Part shown: in pieces, positions 10,398 to 20,196 of the stretch
How positions within the stretch are numbered: position 1 is the first letter of the stretch
Layout: each line of letters begins with the position of its first letter
Assembly: GCA_036244855.1 (NCBI GenBank)
Contig: BQKZ01001368.1
Coordinates: 1 to 22,104, forward strand
Length of the DNA: 22,104 bases
Source of the DNA: Temnopleurus reevesii
Lineage: Eukaryota > Echinodermata > Echinoidea > Temnopleuroida > Temnopleuridae
Reading direction: 5' to 3'
Notes under the pieces: model-generated
Told to the model about the DNA's origin: nothing
Databases searched by the model: none
The model's input: the letters and a program-made list of their open reading frames with translations, nothing else
Program-made: the position numbers and the translations under genes

Positions 10398-11454
10398 GAC
10401 TGCCCCAAATTGCTTATGAATAGGAGTCGAAGTCAATTTGGCAATCCTTCTTTTGAAAAAAAAAAGTTTTTATTTTACTATAAATCTGGGCATCGAGAAC
10501 CTCAAAGATGATCTAAGTGCTTAAATGCTTCTGACTGTCTAAAAGATACAATTTCACTTTCTGCAGAAATCGGATCGTACATCAATATTATCAGGTGTAC
10601 GATCGGCTTTAATTAACGCACCTGGTGTTTGCTAAACTGTAAAATTGTAAAACTGATGCAGCTTTGAGCTTTAATGCGATAAAAAGGGATAGAAACCAAG
10701 CTGAAAAATCATAAGAAATATATAAAACTATAAAAAAATATAAAATTATTCAAGAGATGAGTAGGAATGTGAAGGAATGAAGAATGAAACGGATCGAATT
10801 ATGGAATTGGTAATTTGGTATTTTGGTATTTATGTGTACTTTGTTTTTAATATGGCGAATAAAGACTATATATCATTCTTCCACTTGATAAAATATTTTA
10901 GGAAAATAGTTAGACACAAGATCAACCCAGTCAGAGGAAATAAAAAAAACCAATCTGGATCGCTATCACATTTGACTACAAAACTTATAATTGATGCGCG
11001 CTTTGATGGATATTTAGGGCGATCTGATCATCAATGCGTTACGTCTTTGGCGGCAAAGAATATATTTCAGCACTTTTAAGTCTGAATAATTAATCATGAT
11101 TAATAACTTTTCGGTAAATAATCTGAGAACTATATTTCACTTTCTCTTCCCCCCTCCCCCCCAAAAAAATCTTCCAGATAGAATGCTCCCATCAAGCAAA
11201 AGTAACAATTTGGAAAGTTTTAAAACCAGAGCATCTTCAACTTTCTTACCGGCCAGACGCATTTTTGTTTTCTCCGGGAACGATTTTCATCGTCTTAAAC
11301 ATTAAAAATAACTTTTATGCTTTTTAGTTTTAAGCAGACTGTAAAACAGCATGCTTTCCTAAAAGAAATCAATATTTTTCTGGAAGGTATTAGCTGCTAA
11401 TCTTTGGTTTCTGTGCTGACTTAAACAGCGCAGTATAGTCTTTCCTTTCTCCAG
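10398..11454. other. Upstream region of the secreted-peptide gene
   Basis: AT-rich, with a 9-bp perfect inverted repeat (GATCGTACA, loop 14, 10573-10604) and a 100-codon plus-strand frame (10777-11079) of AT-rich composition that I do not accept as a gene. There is no clear TATA box at a useful distance from 11455. Confidence 0.5.
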
Positions 11455-11555
11455 AAGACAGCTGGCACTTTCCTATCAGCATCGTTGGAAACAAAACGGG
11501 ACAATTTGGTTCGGAGCGCAGCTTTTGGAAAGGAGTTCCTCAAACACATTTTGAG
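11455..11555 (+). other. Probable 5' UTR of the secreted-peptide gene
   Basis: The 100 bp before the ATG are less AT-rich than the flanks and contain no other ATG. They follow a pyrimidine tract ending in CAG (CTTTCCTTTCTCCAG, to 11454), which could be a splice acceptor for an upstream non-coding exon. Alternatively transcription may begin inside this segment. Confidence 0.4.
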
Positions 11556-11631
11556 ATGGCGAAAGTCTTTGCAGAAATACTGGCCATGTTTTTTCTACTT
11601 TTGTTTGTCTTCAGAATCACAAATGCAATGA
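11556..11631 (+). CDS. Exon 1: signal peptide
   Basis: Encodes residues 1-25 plus one base. The start ATG has a favourable context (GAGATGG). The exon ends before GTAAGTATA. Reading on past the donor gives a 62-codon frame that is only read-through into the intron. Confidence 0.85.
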
Positions 11632-13009
11632 GTAAGTATACATTCAGATATCTTCGACATAATGTTTGCTCATTCGAAGTAGACTGTTCTTTGAATATGA
11701 ATAGATTTATTACTTTTAGATTTGTAAAACATAAAATACTTTAGAAAGCATATCTATATTTTCAAGATGATATAGTCTTATATACATTATCCAAAGGTTG
11801 TACAAATATTTACCCAACACTGGGCAACTTACTGTCAATACAACTTTATATCCAACCTAATTTATGCATGATGGTTTTGCATTACCGTTCTATCATGATT
11901 TGGACATGTTTTACACAAATTTTGGAAAATTTTATATCCCAACTTCTGGTGAATTTGCAAAATTCAACCATGAATTGGAGTCGGACACATTTAAACCAAT
12001 GATTGTGTGGACAGTGTGTTCACAAGTGCTGGTAATCTTGTTAACAGCGTTTAAAGAATATAAATTTGCCCAAGATTGGATAAAATGAATTACATATATT
12101 GTTTGGCATAGCAATGTTTCGAATACATAGAGATGATATTTGTATTGCTGTTATAAATGTTTAGTTTAAAGTATCATTCCTGTTATCTAAACACATGGTT
12201 AAAGGTGAAACTTTGTCATTTCATGAATATATTGAAATCTGTATTTTTAAAGGAAAATACATGCAGATACACTTATAGAATTATATGACGAAGTCGAAAC
12301 TAAATGTCAACTGTACAAAAAACAAAAGCAAAACAACGACAATTGCGACTTTATACCCTCTTTGGCCGACATTACTAGAATCCAAATTTGCTTTCATGTT
12401 CGACCTTTCAAATTCATTTTATATTCAATATGAATTAAAAGGAATAATTTCACTAAAAAGGTTGCCATTCAAAAGTTTTCTAAACATATCTCTATAACAA
12501 TATCGAACAAAAAAATATTTGTTAACAATTTTGATTAATTTCTGAATCCTGTCAAGCTTGTTAGACAGGAATCAGTAGCAGAACAAAAGTTGAGAAATTT
12601 GCATTTTGATTAGTTGAAGATCTTTTGATATTGCTTTGGGGTGAGCCGTCTGAGCCCTGAAACTAAAGTTCATGTTCCTCATTTTCTAAATCGTATCACA
12701 AGAAAGAAAGAAAGTGAGGTGAGAATTAAAGTTGCGCATGTCTTTATTCATGCCAAGCAAAAATGTATAGAAAATTCATTCTAAATTTATTTTATTGTAA
12801 TCAAGGTTACTTTATTTTGTCGAAAAAAAAGTCAAAATGATAATGATCAGTTTGCTTTGCGAATGAAGTATATAGTGTTTAAAACAACACTCTTGTCCTC
12901 AAAATACATGTAACATTTAGATAACATGCAGTAGGTATATATTATTTACGTTATCTTGTTGTTTGGTAGATTTTAATATATCTGTACAAACAGGTATCTA
13001 TCGTATATG

Positions 13010-13041
<32 letters not shown>

Positions 13042-16000
13042 ATATATATTTTTTTTTTTTTATTCTTGAGTTTATTTATAAAGAATTCTGTAGGGCAAAA
13101 ACCCATTTTGAATTTCTAATTTTGAGCTTGAAAATCTAGGTGCTTTGCTTATAAGATTCAAATTGTAAAGTATAGTTTTCTTTAAAAAAGAAGAAAAGTG
13201 CCTGGTTAAGAGGGAAAATAAAACCATAATGTCGCTTGTAGAAAATAGAAAACAAATAACTCTAATGACAGACGGTATCCATTTCATCTAAACTTGAAAT
13301 CGTAATGTTAGAAATGATTTTGAAGAATCGACCGTGTTATGAAGCAAGATCCATTTGCGATCATTTATTGAAATTTGTGAATAATCACAATCGCAAAATT
13401 CTGTATGCTGGCTCTAATTACAAAAAAAAAAAGAGATGCAAGTTTGAATTTAGGTATTTTGTTAAAATTGAACTGACAAATTTAGTTTACACAAAAGTGC
13501 CTGGTTAAGAAGAAAAAAAAAAGAAAAACAAATCGAATATTTTTGCTTGTAGGAAATAGAAAACGTATATTTCAAATCTAAATCTAGCTAAATCTATTTC
13601 AAAGATATACACTCGAAATCGTAATTTTAGAAATGATTTCGAAGAATTCCAATTTGCAAAAGAGGGATGCAAGTTCAAATTTAAACAAATAATCTTTCAT
13701 ATTTTTTCTTTCCTGTTAGGCTGTGGTCAGTGTCGAAATGACGTCAGTTTTCAATCAAGGCCCGGATGTTACCATTGTCTTCAGAGTATGGAATCGTTAA
13801 TCAAGTGAGTATCTAAAATAATATTTGGTATCCAACACTCGGAAGCATCAAAATATCATAAGATAATTCCTTGTTATTTTCATGAGAAAGATTTTTTTTT
13901 CAAAAGGGGAGAATTGGTTTTTTTTTTTATCATTATCTTATTACATTTATATCATCAAGAACGTGGGTGGAAGTTTAACGGCTGTCGGGTAATAAAATTT
14001 GAAGTTGATTGATGAAACAAATAAATATTTATCATTACTTCATTTCATTTATTTCATCAAGAACAGTGGTGCTTGTTTGACTCCCAAAGGGAGCAAATTA
14101 AAACATATCGACAAAAATAACACATCATAAAAAGGGGAAAATAATTAAAATTAGAAAAAAAACACGAGTAAACTATCAATAAAAACTATCAAACTATAAA
14201 AAAAAAAAAAACCTATCAATCCAAAGGGTGTTTATTTACTCCAACTTGCGGGGAATAAAATTACTAAGACGTTTTGGAAAGAAGACGCGAACATTTTGTG
14301 CTACTGGCCCAGTTGTGCAATTGTCATCGTAGCATGCTGTTGCGCTCGCCTCAAAACCGGGGTGAGAGTCGTTGCTATACCCTGTTTGGCGTTCTACAAG
14401 AAAGGGATAAAGCAAGGTCCAACTACACGGCGCTGTTCAGCGGATGCCGAGCCCTAGATATAGATTGAAAAAAAAATCTGTAACTCAAGGACGGTTTGAT
14501 GATAAAAATTAATTTGGAGTTGCTGTTTTCTATCTATTTATTTATCATAAATTATAACTTGCTTTATATAATGATATTTGATATTTTGTTTTTTTATTTC
14601 CAAATTTCCATTAAAATAATGTTAGAATTAGAGGACTAAGCCTATTAAGTGAATCTAGTAACATATAATTTTCTGTACTTTCAACTTTTTGTTGTCATTG
14701 TACACTATTGTAATGAATGACAGATTAGTTTGAAGAAGGACCATTTTACCTCGTTGAATACATTATCATCTGCGGCTTTTAGAGTTTAAAGCATGCCTCG
14801 TGTTGACAACTTAAACGCCTTATTTTCTCAAAGTCTGTTTGCATAACACCCTTCTTCTAATTTTACATGTCATATTTGCACGAAGCACCAGCTCAGAATC
14901 TTCATCGGTTTTTATCCCCCGCCATTGTAATCCTAGAAAACATCAACACCAGGGTGTCAATATACGGACGCATCTTTCTTTTCGCTATTAGTCATTGCTA
15001 CCTTTTCATCAAATGCTCCATAAAGAGATCGATCAATAAATTGTGAGTTTGCTTAAAGCGGGGATTGCATTATATTGAAGATTTTTTTGCGTTTGGGGCA
15101 AAATAATTGTTTTTAATGTACATTTATATGTTCTTTTCGAAAGAAATATCTTTGTATGTGATTTGTTTAACAGTGACTCTTATCTTGGAAGGGTAATTAC
15201 AATGTCCGCTTCGCTAAAATTATATTTTGGGTAACAAAAAATGCTACTCCAAAAAAGTCTTCATAACATTTTCATGAATATGGCAAAAATGTCAATGACC
15301 AGCTCACGATAATCAATCGAATGATGCATTTTGTGACTCATACCATTTATAAAAAAGAATCCAATCCCAATCCAATTCCAATCTGACTCTTTGGAGCAAA
15401 ACATTTTATTTCTTCATACATTTTTTTTTCTCGAAAAGAGATTTCCCATTCATTTTTTTGTCAAACAAATTAAGTCAGTTTATACTCGACGACGACATGT
15501 CATACGTACATAAGGAAGGGAAACATGTCCTAAAATGTTGCTTCGCCGTCGTTTTTCAATAACCTCGCGATGCATTGCAACTTGATCGTAAATAAAAGCC
15601 GCTTATGTACATTGCATGATATTGAAAAATAATGTCTATGGGTTACAGCCGCTGGTACAATACCAACGCAATTTAGGGTGGAGATATGCACCCTCTGGGG
15701 TGAAGATATGTGCCCATAGGATGGATAAATGTACCCTAGGGGTGGAGATCTCTACCCTGAGGTGCTTATGTCTACTCTAAGGGTGCATATCTCCAAACCA
15801 AAGAGTGCACATTTCAACCCTAAGGTGCTTATCTCCGCTCTAAGGGCGCATATCTTCAAAAATATCCACAAATTGAACCCTTGTTTTTATTGTATGGGGT
15901 GTAGGTTAGGTTAGGTTTGAGGTTTGACTTACTGCGTAGATTCCATCGGAGCCAATGCCGTGGAATCATTAGGAAATAATCATATCTCTCGGACTCAAAA

Positions 16001-18284
16001 TACGTCCTCCATGAAACATCAACAATTTTTTTTTCTGGTTTCCTTTCAGGAGAAACCCACCCCCACCTTCCCTTCGTGACATCTTGGATTCCGTTCGCAT
16101 TCAACAGCAGAGTAAACCTATCCTATCAGCCATTGATAAACAAGAATTAGTCAACTCGGTAAGTAATTCATCATATTAAAATCATGCGAATTGTAGATAT
16201 GAGAGAAAATGCATTTTAAAAAATCGAGGCTCAGTTGAGTAAGGGTAATCAGAAGCGATATGCGTTTAGGTACGCGCACATGCGTTCACTTTCATGTGTA
16301 ATTACCATGATGTATTTTAAGTGATGATTGATAATTTGACCAATTTATATGAAACAAGAATTTAATGGGGGCATTACGGACTACTTTCCGGATAATTGCA
16401 GATATTGATAAATTTCCCGACACAACAAACAACCTATAAAGTTATCCGTAAAAGGTTAATAAAAATTAAGTCCATGTAAAGGTTTTCAGATGGTGTCTTA
16501 TGATATCTGCCCCACTTTTCCGAAAGAAGCAATAACTCCTCTGGAAGTAAATTAAAAAATTTTTTTTTAAGGGTTTACGAATTGCACTGTGACTATAACT
16601 GAAACTCTTCTAAATGCTATTTTAGTTGTTGTTAAAACTAAAATACAAGTATTTTCCTAAAAATGTGGGAATTCATATTTCTTGTTCTAAATTACCATTT
16701 TATCAATATTTACGAAATGCGCTGACGGAAAGTAATACCGGTATCTTCTCCTCTTTTTTTACCGGGGGGGGGGGGGGGGTAGGGACATTCTGAATGGATA
16801 GACGAACCTTGCAACGTAGCCCCAAACGAAGAAGGATTGATTTAAAAAAAAAAGATCCAAACATAACATGAATTTTCTCATTGAACTCATTTCAAATGAA
16901 TCTAGAATCGACAAATATGCTATTTCTTTCTATCAGATGCAAATTTCTGAAAAAATTGTTATATCAAACACTTCCGGGTTTTCCTAAAAGCAAAAAAAAG
17001 TCATGACTATATTACAATTAAAAAAAATTATCCACAGATAATTTCGATTCTCAACTTAAAGCATCCAATCGAACAACTGTTTAATGTTCACTCATTCTGG
17101 AATGATAGCACAGAAAGGTTGCTGGCCTTTGAAAGTCCTTTCATACAAACTGATGAACAAAAAAATTGTGGATAATTTCCACGTAAGTTTGTGAGTTTAC
17201 GAGGGTTATTTTACGAAAGGTCAGAATCATTACCTTAGGAATGAGGAACTTTATGGTTAATTTGTCTAAACGTAGATAAGGTTTACGGACTAAGGCATAA
17301 ATACACGTATATGTATATTATTTTGTGGGTTGGTGGATGTGTGTGGGTTTTTGTGTCAACTCGTTTGGTGATAAGTGATGAATATCTCTACCCTGTAAAT
17401 TGGTTGCTTTTCATTTTTTAACGATTTCTCTTTGTTGAGGAACCGTTCATAAATTAACAAAATTTCACTGGAAAGAGAATCGCACTGTTCTCCAACTCCG
17501 CACACCTTACAATCGACAAACGATTCGATTTCTGAAGAACGTGTAATTGTATCCCTCAAAAACATTTGGACTGAACACATAGAAAATATAAAATTGGGGT
17601 TCTGACTCCCGAAAATGGTGTACTGCAAGCTTTATCATCGAAAGGAAGACAAAATCACACCGAGTCATAAGGAAGTCGGAGCAGCGGTTTGAAACTGATG
17701 TGTCCGAAATATCTAATAATGTGTTTTCATCACAATAATTAAGTAGATTTTACTCATCAAAATACCAATAATGAATGACAAATCAGATCGTAAGCCGATC
17801 TAAGATGTGTTGTAGGACCATTATAGCCCCGTTTTTTTTTACATACCCATTGCGATTCAAAATACAAATATTGAATGCCAACGATTTGATTCCCAAATCA
17901 GATGATTTAAGTCGATCTAAAGTGTGTTGTGGGACCATTAGAGCTCCGTGGTTTTTTTTTTTTAAATATCCATTGCAATTGTTATCACAATGCATACTGT
18001 ACATACATATGACTTTTCAGAAAATAACTTAAATATACTACACTATTGTTTAATGTAAGCTGTACCCGACATTAAAAAAAGTAACCATGAAATCGGCGAT
18101 ATAGTCACACTCATGTGCTTAGATGATTAATTTGTTATCATATTAATATAGTTTGTCTAATAATGGCTTTATGTATTGTGTCACCCCTTCTGTCGAGAAT
18201 GTGGTTTTTAAGATTGCATTTTCTTAACCAACAATGTAATTGTTTTTTTGCGCAGTAGAATATATCAATATAGTTTCTGCGGTA

Positions 18285-18317
<33 letters not shown>

Positions 18318-18761
18318 CATTATTTGGAGAACAGCTCGAATGTGCTAATTAGATGGCTTTCAATGTGGCCATAGATTCAAATAAAAAAAAATTTTAATTT
18401 GATTAAAATGAGTAAACACAACAAAGCCATAAAATTGACATATTCAAACTTCACTCCTGATTCAACATTTGCCATTATTTTTAAAAAACATTATCTGTTA
18501 AAATATATTAACAAATTCCCCTCTGAATTTTTGCACTCGTAATCATACATTATTAAAAATTGATTTGCCTGCTTTCATTATTTTGTCAAATTTAAGATCT
18601 TTTGTGGACATTCAGTCACTTTGCCTGTACCAATCATGTCTTGCTACTTGCAGCAGTTTGTGGTAGATGATTCTGTAATTGTGTTTGTTCCATTTTTCTT
18701 TCTTCTCCAGATTATTCGCGTATTTCAAGACGAATCGCTAGACTACATGCCGCAATCATGA
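11556..18761 (+). CDS. Four-exon precursor of a small secreted twin-CxxC peptide (family not recognised)
   Basis: Joining 11556-11631, 13720-13804, 16050-16158 and 18711-18761 gives 106 codons plus stop. All three introns have GT..AG ends, pyrimidine-rich acceptors and GTAAGT or GTGAGT donors, and the frame stays open through phases 1, 2 and 0. Residues 1-24 form a signal peptide with hydrophobic core 8-19 and likely cleavage after TNA (22-24). Residues 27-45 hold four cysteines as C-x2-C-x11-C-x2-C (CGQC and CYHC), probably two disulfides. Lys54-Arg55 is a prohormone-convertase-type site. The rest is PPPP (57-60), then a likely helix (62-96), ending in YMPQS. No Gly precedes the basic pair, so no amidation is expected. 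The layout resembles a neuropeptide or hormone precursor. Eclosion hormone also has a CxxC followed by more Cys, but with six cysteines and different spacing. A secreted redox or metal-binding role for the CxxC pairs is not excluded. Confidence 0.82.
13008..13061. repeat. (TA)n microsatellite followed by poly-T
   Basis: An alternating TA run, interrupted once by CATG, then a T-run of about 12. Confidence 0.9.
13194..13649 (+). repeat. Imperfect ~300-bp tandem duplication in intron 1
   Basis: 13194-13329 and 13493-13649 align: both begin AAAAGTGCCTGGTTAAGA, share TTGTAG-AAATAGAAAAC, and end GAAATCGTAAT-TTAGAAATGATTT followed by CGAAGAAT-like sequence. A further short block (GATGCAAGTTTGAATTTA near 13435) recurs near 13666. 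The last unit ends about 70 bp before exon 2. Confidence 0.75.
13720..13804 (+). CDS. Exon 2: complete twin-CxxC peptide module
   Basis: With the last base of exon 1 it encodes residues 26-53 plus two bases of Lys54. All four cysteines (27, 30, 42, 45) lie in this exon. The acceptor is TTTCTTTCCTGTTAG and the donor GTGAGTATC. The other two frames of this segment contain stops, which supports the chosen phase. Confidence 0.85.
13952..14263 (+). repeat. Three diverged copies of a ~45-bp unit
   Basis: Segments at 13952-14000, 14054-14104 and 14224-14263 share a pattern of GTGG or GGTG, a T-rich stretch with TTTACTCC-like sequence, then a G-rich triplet and AATAAAATT. The first two also share TCATCAAGAAC exactly. 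Similarity of the third copy is weak. Confidence 0.4.
14265..14466. repeat. GC-richer island, probably an inserted repeat
   Basis: This 200-bp block has clearly more G+C than the surrounding intron and carries a 64-codon frame (14274-14468). It contains TTGCGCTCGCCTC followed by CCGGGGTGAGAGTCG, which recalls the anticodon arm and B-box part of tRNA-derived SINEs, but the B box is poor. It is bordered by A-runs on both sides (14197-14210 and 14467-14476). I favour a mobile-element fragment over a gene. Confidence 0.35.
15675..15857 (+). repeat. Degenerate ~21-bp minisatellite, about nine units
   Basis: Units such as GGGTGGAGATATGCACCCT, GGGTGAAGATATGTGCCC and GGGTGCATATCTCC repeat with a period of 20-23 bp. 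Early units read GGAGATATGCACC and later ones its inverse GGTGCATATCTCC, so the array changes orientation inside. The dimer GTGCTTAT..CTCTAAGGGYGCATATCT occurs twice (about 15761 and 15825). The 61-codon frame here is a by-product. Confidence 0.8.
16050..16158 (+). CDS. Exon 3: KR site, proline run and helical linker
   Basis: Completes Lys54 and encodes residues 55-90: Arg55, the PPPP run 57-60 and a charged, Gln-rich likely amphipathic helix. The acceptor is TTTCCTTTCAG and the donor GTAAGTAATT. A frame on the opposite strand (16104-15856) is a shadow. Confidence 0.82.
16764..16779 (+). repeat. G16 homopolymer
   Basis: Sixteen consecutive G in intron 3 on the sense strand, preceded by ACC. 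Long G runs can form G-quadruplexes. Confidence 0.95.
17781..17980 (+). repeat. Imperfect ~115-bp tandem duplication in intron 3
   Basis: 17781-17857 and 17896-17980 both run AATCAGAT..CGATCTAA-GTGTGTTGT, GGACCATTA-AGC-CCGT, a T-run, ATA-CCCATTGC-ATT, with scattered differences. Frames on both strands cross it twice and so look internally repetitive. Confidence 0.8.
18289..18318. repeat. (ATT)n tract, possible remnant of a SINE tail
   Basis: TATATAAGTATTATTATT... resembles the end of the SINE-like element at 20925-21095 (TATATAAATG..GTATTATTATT), so it may be a 3'-truncated remnant. It may also be a simple microsatellite. Confidence 0.6.
18711..18761 (+). CDS. Exon 4: C-terminal tail and stop
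   Basis: Encodes residues 91-106 (IIRVFQDESLDYMPQS) and TGA at 18759-18761. The acceptor CTTTCTTCTCCAG is strong. The helix begun in exon 3 continues smoothly into IIRVFQ, which supports the join. Confidence 0.75.
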   Translation: MIRVFQDESLDYMPQS

Positions 18762-19010
18762 TCTTCGTATATGAGCGGAAGCGGAAACACCAGAAATACA
18801 AGACACCGAAAAATATTCCTCAAAAGACTGGCATCTATTTTCTTTTTCTACATTGACTAATATAAAAATCTATATGAAAGAGCATACATAACTGATCTTT
18901 CGTTTCTACGTGAAGGCTTTGAGTTTGAATCATGATTTTACAGATTCGCATAGATCAAAATGAGGGCAAAGCATACTTTACAGCATCTTACAAAAAAAAA
19001 TAAAGAAAAA
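18762..19010 (+). other. Probable 3' UTR with a polyadenylation signal
   Basis: The first AATAAA after the stop codon is at 18999-19004, embedded in an A-rich stretch. The exact cleavage site cannot be fixed from sequence alone. Confidence 0.45.
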
Positions 19011-19512
19011 AGAAGCAATGACATAATCTTAAGACTGGATCATTATTCTTTAAAAAAAAGACGTTCCCGAGGTTTGCTCGACATGCGAAGTAATCGTATG
19101 TTTTAAACAATAATTAGGAGCATGTATGCAGGTTTAAAGCGGTATAAGTTCAGGAATATAATATTCTTAATGCATTGCAAACGGGCACAATGTACGTTAA
19201 GTGTATTATTCATTTTAATGTGGTGTATTAAGGAATTGGCTAAGGATCTTACTGGCCTGTCATAATGTGAAAATGCTAATTGACTTTACAAAATGTATCG
19301 AATGTCTCTTAAAGTCAAGTCGCTCCTACATTATAGGCTTTTGGGTAGTTTGTATGCGCTTAGAAATCCCAAAAGATCAAGAGAATTAGGATCGATGGAA
19401 AAATACGCCATATTTCCTTTCTTAGAACATCTTTCTCAATTAAGTACTGTATGTAATGTTGACATTTTGTCATTTGGAGCAAAACATTCATACTTCATAT
19501 CTTACGACTCAT
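19011..19512. other. AT-rich intergenic DNA
   Basis: An 89-codon plus-strand frame (19293-19562) runs into the foldback element that starts at 19513, so its tail is element-derived. No motif is recognised. Confidence 0.5.
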
Positions 19513-19685
19513 GTGTTGCTCACAAGTTGCACATGTTGCAATTGATCGCAAGTTCCAGTTGATCGGAACGCGCCAATCAAATTCATTATTTCATGCGCGT
19601 CTTGTTAAATGCGCATACCGTGCGCGAATGAAAATGCGCGTTATAATTTGCAAAGTTGCAGTTGATTTGCAGAGTTGAGCAACAC
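19513..19685 (+). mobile_element. Foldback (MITE-like) element, family C, copy 2
   Basis: Begins GTGTTGCTCACAAGTTGCAC and ends with an inverted GTTGATTTGCAGAGTTGAGC followed by AACAC. The interior contains several GCGC words and CGCGCCAATCAAATTCATTA, which matches the diverged copy at 6567-6808 in opposite orientation. No transposase frame and no clear target duplication. Confidence 0.65.
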
Positions 19686-20096
19686 CCTCTATAGTCGTCA
19701 AGTTTTCATCCAATCAATGGATAATCATTTAATTCTAAATAAATTTGAAAAATCATTGAAATGATATAAAAAACACCCAAAAGTTCTTTAAATTCAGTTT
19801 CGCTCTGATTTCGACTTTATGACTTTTCTCATTTGAAAATGAAGAATTTCAATGTTATGGAGTTCAAAGCAATATCATGCAAAAATGTACAGTATTTCGG
19901 TGAACATGTTTTTTTTTCTTCAAAATTACAATTACTGACAGAGAAAGATAAATTATTTAATTTTACGTGAAAACCATGACGTACATGATTATTGGTATAT
20001 ATATGGCGATAATAAAAAGACCAGTCTGACTTTTTAAAAGTTATTTGTTTTCATTAACGCGTACATGATCGGATTACGCTAATTGTATAGACATTA
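19686..20096. other. AT-rich intergenic DNA, nothing recognised
   Basis: No frame, splice-bounded exon or repeat copy could be supported. Confidence 0.6.
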
Positions 20097-20196
20097 AGCC
20101 CCGATCACAACACGATTTACCCCGACTCTGTTAATTCACAGTTAACTTGCGTCGGGGTGAATCGTGTTGCTTCCGGGGTCCTATGTGACCGAGGCT
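20097..20196. mobile_element. PIF/Harbinger-like MITE, copy 2 (internal deletion in left arm)
   Basis: Same family as 320-449: the right arm contains GGTGAATCGTGTTGCTTCCG and ends GAGGCT. The left arm lacks about 16-20 bp around ATAGGACCCCGGAAGC, so this copy is 100 bp long. It is flanked by TTA on both sides (20094-20096 and 20197-20199), again a TWA target duplication. Confidence 0.8.

Larger units (their letters stand above)
11632..13719 (+). other. Intron 1 (2088 bp)
   Basis: Phase 1, GTAAGT to TTCCTGTTAG. It contains a 74-codon frame (11864-12088) with non-repetitive composition but no recognisable motif, a (TA)n tract, and an imperfect tandem duplication just before exon 2. Confidence 0.8.
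13805..16049 (+). other. Intron 2 (2245 bp)
   Basis: Phase 2, GTGAGTATC to GGTTTCCTTTCAG. It contains degenerate short repeats (13952-14263), a GC-richer island (14265-14466) and a minisatellite (15675-15857). The rest is AT-rich without recognised content. Confidence 0.8.
16159..18710 (+). other. Intron 3 (2552 bp)
   Basis: Phase 0, GTAAGT to TTCTTCTCCAG. It holds a G16 tract (16764-16779), a tandem duplication (17781-17980) and an (ATT)n tract (18289-18318). The minus-strand 90-codon frame at 17628-17356 shows no recognisable motif. Confidence 0.78.

Noticed and set aside
10777..11079. 100-codon plus-strand frame upstream of the peptide gene
   Set aside because: AT-driven composition (Ile, Lys, Asn, Phe), no recognisable domain, no splice sites in register.
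14274..14468. 64-codon frame with several Cys and Arg in intron 2
   Set aside because: It lies entirely in the GC-richer island that looks like an inserted repeat, with no splice sites joining it to exons 2 and 3.
15901..15920. GGTTAGGTTAGGTTTGAGG resembling a telomeric TTAGG repeat
   Set aside because: Only two to three imperfect units inside an intron; far too short for a telomeric tract.
15856..16104. 82-codon minus-strand frame overlapping exon 3, with a GTAAGT-like donor on that strand
   Set aside because: It is the antisense of an exon with better splice support and partly of the minisatellite; no partner exon was seen.
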